Of a stretch of 64,000 nt of DNA, positions 45,491-56,487 are shown piece by piece. Source of the stretch: Strobilurus pachycystidiatus. Lineage: Eukaryota; Basidiomycota; Agaricomycetes; Agaricales; Physalacriaceae. Numbering within the stretch: position 1 is the first letter of the stretch; the number at the start of each line of letters is the position of its first letter. Location: contig JAHLMK010000002.1 of assembly GCA_019915135.1 (NCBI GenBank), forward strand, positions 806,001-870,000, read 5' to 3'. The notes under the pieces are model-generated. The model was not told where the DNA came from and made no database searches. It saw nothing but the letters and a program-made list of their open reading frames with translations. A program made the translations under genes and the position numbers.

Positions 45491-48400
45491 TTAGAGCCCA
45501 TCTACATCTTCTGGCATCCACCCATAGTAGTTTCGGAGTTTCTTGCTGAACTCCTTGAGCATCTTGGTGTGGATGAACGAGTCTGGGTGGGCTAAAGTAC
45601 GGTCAGTATTGTGCCAAGCTGCAAGGCGGTACAAACTTACGCTTATGGAAGTGAATAGACTTAAAGAAGTGCAAAGCACATTTCAGCGCAGTGTCCGGAT
45701 GAAAAACATGAACAGACGTACCCTGTCGGTTTCACTTGGCGGGTCGAAGCGAACAGAGGAACCTGCCGTGCTAGGAACGTAAGTGAAGCCAATATCTTTC
45801 ATGACCTTATCCAATGCATGTGAGTCTGGGAAAAATCTCAACGACCATCAAACACCCTACCTTCACGAACGTGTCCCACTTCATACCAGCGCTTCCCTTG
45901 GTAACATCCTCCGAAGTGTTCAAGATCTGGTGCAAACACTGCTTTGTCTTCTTGTTCATAGTCTGGAACCACGAGCGCTTCGTCGACCTGGACTCGGGCT
46001 GAGGTTGTTCCCTGCCAATACCAAGCCGCCCAAGGACACCAGAGCTGGAGAAAATCGATGCCGCGCCGGAACGCGACTTGACTTTCTGTTTGACCTCGAG
46101 GTTCGCTGCGTAGGCACGACCAGATTGCGGTGTCGTTTGCTCTACAGGAGGGATAGACGTGAACGCTGGATTGAAAACGGGAGTGGGCTTCGGTGAGGCC
46201 TTGACCGGCGCCTTCTTCGGCGGTGGCGAGGTCGGTGCAGGCGCAGCGACAGGTGCGGGAGTCGGTTCCGGAGTAGGGGAAGCAGGCTCGGCCGTGGTCT
46301 CACCAGCAGCAGCAGGTTTTTTCTTCTTCTTGGGCTTCTTCTTCTTCTTCTTGCTGGGCCCAGCTCCAACATCGTCGTCGTCTTCGACATCCTCCACCGT
46401 AGTCTTCGTACTCTTGGGTTGTGAGGCTGGAGTTGCTGCTAAGGTCAAGGTCACTGATGGGTCATTCACATGGAGAGGATATTACGGACGTTTGGGAGCC
46501 TGCCCCGCCGGGGTTTTCTTGGCAGTAGGCTTAGCAGTGCGCGCGCGGGAAGAAAGCTTCGGATTCTTATTGATAAAGCGTCCTAGTGAGGGGCGTGTGT
46601 TAGAGGTAAGACAGCGATGCCCCGAGCAATGGACATACCACGTAAGGATCCAAGCGCTTTCAAGAAGAAATTGCCCTTCTCCTTCTCCTCAATGCCCTCC
46701 AGAGGATCCACGTTGGCAGTGTCGGTCGAGCTCAGCCAATCAGCCTCCATGGCAGTATCCATTGCCTCTCTCAACATATCACGCACTTCGTCCTCTTCGT
46801 CCGTATCGTAATCGCTATCATCGTCTTCATCGTCGTCTTCGTCCTCCGATGGGGTGAAATCGGAGCCGGATTCATCAGACTCGGAGACATCCTGGAGGGC
46901 AGGCATGGAACTATCGGATTCAAAGCCATCAGTGATCGCCAGAGGTTTCCTCCTGACTTTGCCAGGAAGTTTGCGTGGGCCGTCGTCGTCGTCGTCGTCG
47001 TCTGATTCGGCGTCGGAATCGATGTCCCTCGCACGACGTGGTACGAGAGCGTAGGACCAAGTGGCCACCGGTTTGAGAGCTTCGGTCAGCTGCCAGAGTG
47101 CATCAGGCTCTTTGTTGCAGACGCTCATGTAATTCTAGAAGAGGAAGTAAAGTATTAGCGACCATATTAGCAGCAATGTATTCGGTGAAGCTCACCAAGT
47201 TGACTTGCTTCCACACATTGTCCAGCGCGTTGCGGTTGGTCACCTTGGACAAAGGAGTGACGAAGCGTTCAAGCTTGTCGAACTGATCCGCGGCTTTCTC
47301 TGACATGATCTGGGCGTTGAGCCACTGAGAATAAGCTTTAGGCATTGTGCGAGGCGTTGCCTTGTATTCTTCCGTGTTGGGACCGAGCAAGGGGCTTTCG
47401 ATCATATCCTGGAGCTGGACAGCAACCTAGAGAACGATGAGACCATATATAACGAATCAACAAATGATTCGACTCACCGACAAGTCACCAACCGCGTCCC
47501 ACATGGACTGCGGGAAGCGTTTGGCCTCCTTTGGGGCCTCCTCAACAGCATCATGAAGGATTTCATAGAGAATGACTTGAGGGTAAGGTGCTTTCGGGAA
47601 ACAAAGTTCAATGATGATGGAATCCAAGAAAGACTTGCACGCCTCTCGCAAGGCATGATGGTCAAAGATAACCTCTTCAGAGTCATCTGAATTGCGTGTC
47701 TTGAAGTAGCGCGAATAATGAGCTGGACAGAATTAGACACGCGTTTGAGGGGATCAAAATGTTAATCTTACGTGAAGTGGTGGCAAGAGTGGCAAATTTA
47801 TTTTGGCAGAGGTTGACCAAGATATTCACCATGTCGTAGAGAACAAGATAACGGGAGCGGAAATCGGCGTCTTGGATCTGTTCCCTCACATCCTTGTCGC
47901 GCAGACCGAGGGCTTGCAACTCGAAGATGTTGTCTGCTACGATTTTCCACCCAGAGGCAAGTAAATATGCATTATGTATTCTTTGATAACAGGGTTCTAG
48001 TGGTGGACTTTGCTGAACAGGAAAGGAAAGGGCACACCTTGCTGCGATGGTGGATGCGATAAAAGCGGGATCGCGCATGTCTTCTTCGCTTTTGTTCTTG
48101 GTTTTCGAGCGCGCCTTGAGTTCTTCTTCAATCAGACCTTGGAAAAGCTCGTGGTCCTTGAGATTGGTGATATCGTCGAGATAGCCTTGACGGGAGCGCT
48201 CAATGCGAATTGGCGACGGATAGATCGTGAAAAAGCGTACTGCTGAACTGAGACTCGGCGATCTTGAGGCACTGCTCCAGCGAGAACGGCGTCGCCACTA
48301 CCCCCTGAGTGCGCTTCACCATGTCCTCTGCGAAGAAAGCAATATGAAAACAGTCTCAAGATGCGGTATGCGCGGTCAACTTACCAGCTAAAAGATCAAG

Positions 48401-48643
48401 CTTTTCTCTGCCAGAGAGCCTGGTTACCGCAACCACCTCCCCGGTGCCTTGGGTGCCATACTTGCCGTTGCGGAGGACGAGGGCGCGGGTGGTTGTCGGT
48501 CGTTCGATCCTGTTTCCCTCCGCATCGCGTCTGCCACCGCGCTTTTCTGCGACGTCCCGTGGGCCAAGAGTGATGAGATCCTTCGAGTTGGATGCCTTCG
48601 CAGGCGGTTTGGTCGGCGGCTTTGCCTTGGATTTGGGTGGCAT
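45491..48643 (-). CDS. Large basidiomycete protein with acidic/Lys-rich linkers and a HicA-like C-terminal domain
   Basis: Twelve exons from 48643-48385 to 45591-45491 encode 849 residues with all phases consistent. The N-terminus is basic (PPKSKAKPPTKPPAKASN). A helical region follows (YLDDITNLKDHELFQGLIEE; AARIHNAYLLASGWKIVADN; WDAVGDLSVAVQLQDMIESP). Then come an Asp/Glu block with a run of seven Asp codons, and Lys/Pro/Ala low complexity. The last 75 residues (MKWDTFVKVMKDIGFTYVPS, GSSVRFDPPSETDR, HFHKPHPDS, MLKEFSKKLRNYYGW) resemble the HicA/YcfA dsRBD-like fold, as in a family of uncharacterised fungal proteins. That assignment is from motif memory. Intron 3 (48037-47981, 57 nt) lacks stops. 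Function unknown. Confidence 0.78.
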
Positions 48644-49291
48644 TGTGGAGTGGCGGAGAAAGAGATAGATAATTTGACTTTGAGTTTGCACTTGCTATCT
48701 TTGGCCCTTATATTTGGCCGTGTTAGGCGCGCGCCACCATAAGCGACGCTGCAGCTGGTCTTTGACGCGCTTTTGTTCACAATGAGACACAAAGAGACAC
48801 CTTGTGCGACATTCTTTTTGCAAGTTCCTTAGTGCGCCCAAACTTGATTTGGCTTCCATCAGTCGGTGATGGCGGCTGGCTGTTGGCAGATGCAAGGCTG
48901 TTTTCAATCATTTGATGGTCTCCGCGCATGCCCTTTCAATCGCCATGAAACGGCCAGCTCGGGCCAACAAAGGCCTTGTCAAAAATCCAGCAGGATGGAT
49001 CGCTTGATGGCGGATGCCATCAGCCAAGTTGAACTCCGCTTTGGGCCAGCGGTCGTAGTAGTGGCGTTGCTCTCACCTGTTCCCTCACTTCCACCAAGTC
49101 GCCACCTTCTTCTGTCTTTTCTCCTCAGAGCTGCGCTCTTTTCTTGCTCGTTCACTTTCTTTTCACTGCAATCCCCTATTCCTTTTCCTCGAAGCCAGCC
49201 TTCTCGACGCTCTAGCTTCACTTGAACCCGCCTGAGCAGAGCTCGTATCAACAGCCTTTCTCAAATCACCGCGCACTTCACTTTCTGCACT
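48644..49291. other. Divergent promoter region, 648 bp
   Basis: This lies between the HicA-like protein gene (-) and the small membrane-protein gene (+). Pyrimidine-rich sequence precedes the plus-strand start (about 49070-49290), as expected for a leader or promoter. No gene is supported. Confidence 0.45.
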
Positions 49292-49907
49292 ATGGGCAAT
49301 CTCGTTTGGCACGACCTCGCTCGCTTCATCTCCATCACGGCCAGCCTTTGTCAGTCATCTCCAGCGTTGTTATGTGGCCCAAAGTATCTCACGTTCATCA
49401 GACGCCGTTTGGTCTTCGTTCCATGGCCTGTTCTTCCGCAAGTTCTTTTGGGACTTTGTCGGCGGAACTATCAGAGACCCGGGAGGCTTGCAGTGCGTAT
49501 TCTCTTTCGCTGGCCTACCCGTACTCAACGTCTCGTAAAGGCCTGCCCCTGGTGCTGCAGTATTCATCACGCTTATCGTCAAGGCCCCCATCATCCAGAT
49601 CTTGACCATGCCAGTCGCCATTATGATCATCTTGTTGGAGTATCCACTCCCTCAATTGAAGGCCATGGCCATACATCGAAGTTTCGTGTTGCGGATCGTG
49701 TTGTTATTCTTCCAGGCATTCTTGACTATTCTCTACTACCAGGTAAAGCTTCCGTCATCTTCCGTTCAAGCAGCGCTCATCATATCTAAGGGCACTAACT
49801 CGGCCATTTGGTCGCTCATTGCTATATTCTGTTACACTCGCGCTACGTTGCTTGGAGAAGTGATGGAAGAGGCTAAAGCTAACAGAGGGAAGGGTGGGCA
49901 GGCTTGA
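49292..49907 (+). CDS. Small four-helix membrane protein, DUF7727-like
   Basis: Four exons (49292-49349, 49402-49492, 49541-49742, 49791-49907) encode 155 residues. The start MGNLVWHDLARFISITASLY, the block FFRKFFWDFVGGTIRDPGGL and then hydrophobic segments (TLIVKAPIIQILTMPVAIMI, LRIVLLFFQAFLTILYYQ, AIWSLIAIFCYTRATLLGE) match a basidiomycete membrane-protein family that I recall as DUF7727. The protein has about four membrane spans and a charged C-terminal tail. Function is unknown. All introns are GT-AG and about 50 nt. Confidence 0.8.
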
Positions 49908-50199
49908 TCTCGGATCGCTGTCCCACTATGAGAGGTTTTAATCGATGTGGGGACAGCAATTAGAACGCTGGTCGGTCTTTCATTCATATCATTCCATTCT
50001 TTTTACACTTGTATCGAACCGTATGTCTTGTGTAACTTGCTTCATCCTGCTCCAGACGCATCATCCCAATCACGTCCGTCCGTGCATTCACCTTACCCAA
50101 CTCCCTTACTCGACTGTCCGTCATATGAGGCAACTCAAAAGCACCTCGAGGCGATACAGCGCCACCTGAAACAATCATTTTCTAGACAGATGACAACAA

Positions 50200-51826
50200 T
50201 CAGCCAGAACGTTTGACCTTCATAATCGGCTCGGGGAGAGTGAACACAATTCGGGACCTGGTGCCAATGGGGTCTTGAAAGTTGGCCGGAGACCACTGGA
50301 ATTCGCGACAGCGTCATTCAATGTACACGTATCAAAATGAGAGCCTACTTACAAGGAAAACGCCGGCTTTCCGGGACATGTCACAGGGGATGCTGACTTT
50401 TTCTTCCAGAGTCAAGCCCGGCTTCCTTGACATCAGAGGCGCAAAGTCAATCAGCATGAAGACTGTGCCACCCCTTTCAGCAGGCAAGAACCTGACTCTC
50501 CGTCACCACGAAAATTTAATGTGAGTCTTAGAGAAGCAGAACAAACGTGAAAGTTACACCATCCAGCGACCAGCTCGAAGGCCTTTGCAAGGCGCTTCCT
50601 GTTTTCTTCCAAGAACCAGACGCAAAAAGCATCGTCGTTCATAATCGTGGTGAACAGCGCATCTGCCGCAGGCGATATGGGGGTAGAAAACAATGCGTCG
50701 CGAACGCTCCATAGAACATCTTCATTGTAAGACACCATGGCGCCGACTTTGACCCCAGAGGCCCCGAAGTCCTTCGTTGGACCTCCTAGGACGTGTATCC
50801 TCGTTTTGTCGGCGATGCCAGATATGTCCATGCTGAGGATGGATTTAAACCCAGTCGGGTTCGGCACATACGAGCTGGCAAAGACTTCGTTAGCGAACAC
50901 CTCGTCCACGACGAAGTGTAAATCGAACTAATATTTTCAATGTCAAAGAGTGGGTCTACAAGGTTAACAAAACGTACCTCCTCCGCCAAAGCAGCGTAGC
51001 GAGGATAGTTTCCGGGTGGTAAACTCGCCCAGTGGGATTGTGAGGGTTGCATGTCAACAACACCTTTAGCTTGCCTCCAGACTTCTGGAAGTCGAAGAGG
51101 GTCTGGCGGATATAGGGCAACACCGCGGGAGACATGGAATCGACCTCAGCAGGCACGGGACGACCACCGGGATAGCTTTGGTGGGGTAGACGATGTCTGG
51201 AGGATAGTCGGCTAGATGCTATCCCTCAATCCACTGTGAGTCAAAGATTGGGGAAGGAACACACCGTAGAAAGGCTGGGACGGTGGTGAGTTGAGTGGTA
51301 CTCCATGAGACAAACTGGGTACCTACAGCTGTCATCAAGACGCCATCGCCGTCGTCGCACAGATGCCACATAAGAGGAGCGAGGATCGAGCCGATACCGG
51401 AGCCGACGACCGTATTCTTTGGCTCAGAACAAGGGGCCTCAGAGCCCTGTTCAGGTATCGAGGGACTGCATCGTTCGCGTTGGGAATCGTGCTCTTCGCA
51501 TGAGTGAGTGCCGATCCTGGCCCATCTGGATGAACAGGCTACTTGTTAGACGTGAAGAGAAGACTCACGATAGTTGAGATGTGCAACTGACATATGGAAA
51601 TTCTTATGCATGTACTGTTGGCGTGCGTCGTTAGACTCAGATGTGACTATGTCCTGGACTTACTTACGTCGAGCAGTTCCTCCGACATGAGTGAATTCTC
51701 TGCGGTGCCGACATTTATGAGTCCATTGGGATTGGTAACGGTAGTCGCTAGTATCCCATAGGCAAGGTCACCACGGGGCGACTCTTGTCAAGTCGTTCTT
51801 GACCTCGCTTGGAGAGAGCAGGCATG
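50200..51826 (-). pseudogene. PLP-dependent aminotransferase (ACC-synthase-like) with several frame breaks
   Basis: Conserved parts can be followed: MPALSKRGQERLDKSR, AYGILATTVTNPNGLINVGT, NTVVGSGIGSILAPLMWHLC, LLTCNPHNPTGRVYHPE, VVDEVFANEVFASS, and GGPTKDFGASGVKVGAMVS with the PLP-binding Lys in KDFG. These are class I/II aminotransferase motifs as in fungal ACC-synthase-like enzymes. Frame is lost by one base at about 51780 (R-PRGD), 51430 (PLV-EPK), 51150 (VVVP-VPAEV) and 51005 (PETI-LRYAALAEE). Each could be repaired by one extra base next to a C-rich spot. Introns look intact. It is either a decaying gene or a sequence-quality problem. Confidence 0.7.
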
Positions 51827-52209
51827 ACGATGCTGATATATAGGGAGTCCTTGGTACAGTATAGGCTTCGTCTCGATGTTGATTGGAAAGACGAAGGTGT
51901 CAGCAGTCACCTCGATGCGCTGTCAGACGGCGAAAGTGTGGACAGAGAATGCTAAGTATTAATCAAGCCTCCCAGTACGATTCGATCCTTGGTCCCAGCT
52001 CAGAGTATAAAAGGCAATCTGAAGGCAATGTCGGCGCTATTTTGTCCCTTATCCTAGATGATAATGTCAGTGTTGAGCTTAGTGAGATCTCGACGTCGGT
52101 TGAGCACCGTAATATTGTAGACTGTAGGAAGGATATGTAGGGTGCCCTTGATGTGGTTCAAGATGTACTTGAGATCGGAGTCTCGGCCCGACTTACTTTT
52201 CTGACTCGC
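51827..52209. other. Divergent promoter region upstream of GRS1
   Basis: This lies between the aminotransferase start (-) and the first possible GRS1 start at 52210 (+). Only short frames; no element recognised. Confidence 0.4.
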
Positions 52210-54728
52210 ATGCTCCGGTATCACTTTCGTTTTCCTGCACGGCTATCTTGTCCTTTCCAGTCTCGCCAAATCAAACACATCCATCGCACTGAATCCGACA
52301 TGTCCGTCATCAACAAGACGGCCCATCCCTTCGAAAAAGGCCGCTTGGAAGCCTTGCTGAGCAGGCGATTTTTCTATGCGCCTGCCTTTGAGATCTACGG
52401 CGGTGCGTGTCACTCTCATGTTAACGAGTATCTAGGCTCATAGCGGCTGCAGGTGTCGCTGGACTGTACGACTATGGCCCATCTGGCTCATCGCTGCAGG
52501 CCAACATCATCTCGGAATGGCGAAAACACTTCATTGTCGAGGAATCTATGCTTGAGCTCGACACCACCATCATGACTCCCGCACCCGTCTTTGAGGCGTC
52601 TGGCCATGTGGCGCGATTTGCGGATTGGATGGTCAAGGACACGAAGACCGGCGACGTGTTGCGTGCCGATCATCTCGTCAAGAACGTCCTCTCCCAACGT
52701 CTGGCCGACGACGAAGAAGTCCGAACCGGTGCCAACAAGCCCGTCGACGCGGCAGCCGCAAAGAAGAAGAAGAAAGACAAGACCCCGCCAAAGGTCGCCT
52801 TGGAGCCAGAAGTTGCAAAAGAGTACAACACTATCCTGGCGCAGGTTGGTCGACTTGGTTCTGATCATTTCTGAGTTGACAATCAATTGAATGTCTAGCT
52901 GGACAACTTCTCTGGCCCCGAGCTCGGTGAACTCTGCAAGAAGCACAAGATCACCAACCCTGACACCGACAATGAAGTTGGCGAGCCCCAGCAATTCAAC
53001 CTCATGTTTGCTAGTAGCATCGGGCCCACTGGTCAGCATCCTGGGTGTGTCATCTTTTCCCCTCGTATCCCTTCTCCCTCATTGAGAATTTCCCCCAGTT
53101 ACCTTCGCCCCGAAACAGCGCAAGGCCACTTCCTGAACTTCTCTCGTCTCCTGGACTTCAACAACGGTCGCGTTCCATTCGCCTCAGCTCAAGTCGGCCG
53201 GTCCTTCCGAAATGAGATCTCGCCTCGCGCGGGTCTCTTACGCGTCCGAGAATTCACCATGGCTGAGATTGAACATTTTGTCGATCCTCTCGACAAAAGC
53301 CACCCTCGCTTTAAGGATGTCCGCGACGTTTCTTTGGATCTTCTTGATCGTCATGTCCAGGTAGCCGGCAGCGTCGAAGTCACCAGAATGACCATCGGCG
53401 AGGCGGTCGACAAGGGCGTCGTTGCCAACGAAACACTTGGCTACTTCATGGTCCGCATCTATCAGTATCTCCTCAAAATCGGCATCAACCCAGCGCGTCT
53501 GAGGTTCCGCCAACATATGGCCAACGAGATGGCTCATTATGCTACCGACTGCTGGGACGCGGAAATTCACAACTCGTATGGCTGGACGGAATGTGTAGGC
53601 TGTGCTGATCGCGCGGCGTACGACTTGACGGTGCACTCCAAGAGGACTGGCCATCCGCTTATCGTGCGAGAGTACCTGAAGGAGCCAATAGTAACCGAAA
53701 AAGTGGTCGGCGAGCTCAACAAGAAGATTGTTGGCAAGGCTTTCAAACAGGATGCTGCAATCCTCACAAAGCATATTGAATCCCTTGGTGAGGAGGAACT
53801 CTTGAAGTTCAAGGAGGAACTTGCGAATGGGCAAGTGATCCGTCGCATGTGTCTCTTCTATATATTAACCATCTTCACACCAGGTCAATCAAGGTCGAAG
53901 TCCCAGAAGGAAAAATCTTTGAACTTACATCGGAGCACCTCACTATAGATCGCAAGACCCTCAAGCAGACGAGTCAGTCTTGTGTCTCCTTTCCTCGCTA
54001 TCTAGTTCTGACTTGTTCTTACAGTCCGTGAATTCACCCCCAATGTCATCGAACCCTCTTTCGGTCTCGGACGCATTCTCTATTGTCTATTGGAACACAA
54101 TTTCTGGAGCAGAGAGCAGGATGTTGAGCGTGGTGTATGCATCTCAAACCCTCTGATAAAAGGTGCTCGCTGAGGAATGTACAGGTCCTGTCCCTGCCCG
54201 CCGTCGTAGCGCCTACCAAGGTCCTCATCGTTCCTCTCAGTGCAAGAGATGAATTTGATCCTCTTGTTGCCGAAATATGTGAGTAGCTTCACATCGTCTC
54301 GTGACCACCATTGATGGCCGTCTCGAATAGCCTCCAAATTGCGCAGAGCCGGCATATTCTCCCGCGTGGACGATTCCAATACGTCCATCGGTAAACGATA
54401 CGCGCGCAACGATGAGCTAGGCACGCCTTATGGCATCACTATCGATTTCGCCAGTACGTGATATTTTTGAGGCCTCGAGACTGTCTGCTAACGAAGCCTC
54501 AAAATAGCGGTTGGCAAAAGGACTGTGACTTTGCGGTGAGTTTGTTTTCTGTTTCAGTTCAAGTCTGTTGACTGACATGTCTGTAGTGAACGAGACACCA
54601 TGGACCAGAGAATCTCCACCATTGAGGAGGTGATTGCAACGGTGACGGATTTGGTTGAGGGAACCATTGACTGGCCTCAAGCATGTGAGCGGCTGCCCGC
54701 GTATGATGGTGTACAGGCCATCGATTAG
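52210..54728 (+). CDS. GRS1: Glycyl-tRNA synthetase, possible cytosolic/mitochondrial dual starts
   Basis: Ten exons (first exon to 52402; 52453-52844, 52899-53044, 53099-53830, 53884-53972, 54025-54134, 54185-54278, 54331-54453, 54508-54535, 54587-54728). From ATG 52300 the protein has 652 residues; from the in-frame ATG 52210 it has 682. The extra 30 residues begin [19 protein letters not shown], resembling a mitochondrial targeting peptide. Class II synthetase features: [61 protein letters not shown] and motif 3 FGLGRILY, then an anticodon-binding domain. Intron 4 (53831-53883) needs a GC donor (GCAAGT). Confidence 0.94.
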
Positions 54729-54900
54729 ATTTAGGCGGAGAGTGGTAAGATATGTAGAAATGCAGGTCTCGCATAGTTGAACTAGCCATTGGGCGCCCAA
54801 ATACCATACCATGCTAGAAGTATCGCAAACTGCACCATCCGTCCCCAGAGTTTGGCGACCCCTTCGGCCCGAATTCCGAACACCTTCATTTCCTACTGTC

Positions 54901-56159
54901 ATGCTGGCCCACGAAATAATCGCGAAAATTCCCTCTCAGTTCGACGCCGCCCTAGAATCTGGCGATCTCCTCTTCTTTCCATCCACAGTTGATCATCACA
55001 CCGAGGATGGAATCGAGGTGTGCTCCTCGCGTCGCGATCTTCATCACACATCTCTCATCCCGCCTTGCGTTCGCGTCAGTATGAAATAAGGCTCTGCCCA
55101 GCCCTCCAGAAGAAGTCTGCTCAGCCTACTGAGAAGCCAGACGACGCTCCAGATCCGTTCAGTCCACCATATAACCCCAAGCTCTTCGTTGGCTATCTGA
55201 GAGGTCCCGATACAGAGGAGGAATATGTCATCTTGGTTCGTTTGGTCTGTTTGAGCGACAATTGACCTTCTGACAAACGTACGGATAGATGAACAAGTAC
55301 TCGGTCGTCCGTGATCACTTTCTCGTTGTAACGAAAGGTGCTTGTCCACAAATGGGTCTCTATGTAACGCTATTGAGCCTATCTGTACCAAGAATTCCAG
55401 TCCCAAACCATGCCACTAACTCCTGACGACCTTGTTAACACATATGCGCTAATCTCTGCTGCTGACAAGGCACGTAAAACCATGTTCGCGTTCTATAACT
55501 GTGAGAGCTCCGTCATATAGATATTCCCTCGCTGTGACTGACTTCTCGTAGGTGGTGATCTCAGCGGTGCTAGCCAAGCACATAAACACATACAGATAAT
55601 AGCCATCGAGGATGATGCTGGACCACCTATAGAGAAACTGGCAGGCTCAGTTCAGCTAGAAGTTTCTGGCAAGTCCTTCCCTCTCAACACTACTGCGTGT
55701 TCCTGATTCTCAAGCATCATAGATAAGCCATTCACGATCTCTAGCCTCCCATACGCGAACCACGTATATCGCTTCCCCCGCAGATTCTCATCCCTCCCAG
55801 CTGAGAAGATCGAGAACGAACTGTCGAAGGCCTTCTTGTCTCTACTCGACTTGGCTATATCCACTATCAGACACGATCCAGACTATCCCGCCAGGCGGCC
55901 TTCATTCAACTTTATCCTGACCATGGAACACATGTACGTGGTTCCGCGGAAAGAGGAGACATATGTCTTGTCCAAGACTGGCGACAAGTTAAGCGTCAAC
56001 TCACTTGGTTTTGCGGGGATGCTCTTGGTCAAGAGTGATGCTGAGATGGAGGCGGTCAAGGCAGAGGGGCTAGGGAAGATTCTTCGTGGTGTTGGACTAG
56101 AGAGCGTACACGATATACAAGTAGAAGGCACCGCGTTAGAAGCACCAATCGAGGAGTAG
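54901..56159 (+). CDS. APA2: Ap4A phosphorylase / ATP adenylyltransferase (Apa1/2)
   Basis: Six exons (54901-55017, 55080-55235, 55289-55337, 55393-55500, 55552-55668, 55723-56159) encode 327 residues. NPKLFVGYLRGPDTEEEYVI, NKYSVVRDHFLVVTKEFQSQ, GGDLSGASQAHKHIQ (the HxHxQ catalytic site with active His) and SFNFILTMEHMYVVPRKEET match the fungal enzyme that splits diadenosine tetraphosphate with phosphate to ATP and ADP. Length equals the yeast proteins (about 320-325). An in-frame ATG at 54811 would add 30 residues, but it lies only 83 bp after the GRS1 stop. Intron 5 (55669-55722) requires a GC donor (GCAAGT); using the nearby GT gives a stop. Confidence 0.9.
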
Positions 56160-56487
56160 TTCCCTAATCATACACGGCAGTTCCAATTGGGAACGTGCCG
56201 TGTATTATGACATCTAGAGGCAGCATTATGTAGCCCGTATACGATGGCTATACTCAATGAAACGTGTGTAGTAGACTGAGCCAGGAGAATTCGATTCCCT
56301 TTGATTATCATGAGCGATGACAGTTTGAAATGAGGTAACGGAGGAACGGACTTAGCGGATTTGGCTAAGATATTTTCTCTGTTGCTCACCATCACATTCA
56401 GACAGAGAAAGCTCTGCTCAGCACTCCATCTACAAGTACGCCTACTGCTGTTGACTAAGGGCATTAACTGACTCTGCTTAGGGATCT

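Noticed and set aside
46159..46857. 232-codon Gly/Ala/Phe-rich plus-strand frame
   Set aside because: Complement of the Lys/Pro/Ala and Asp-rich low-complexity part of the minus-strand gene.
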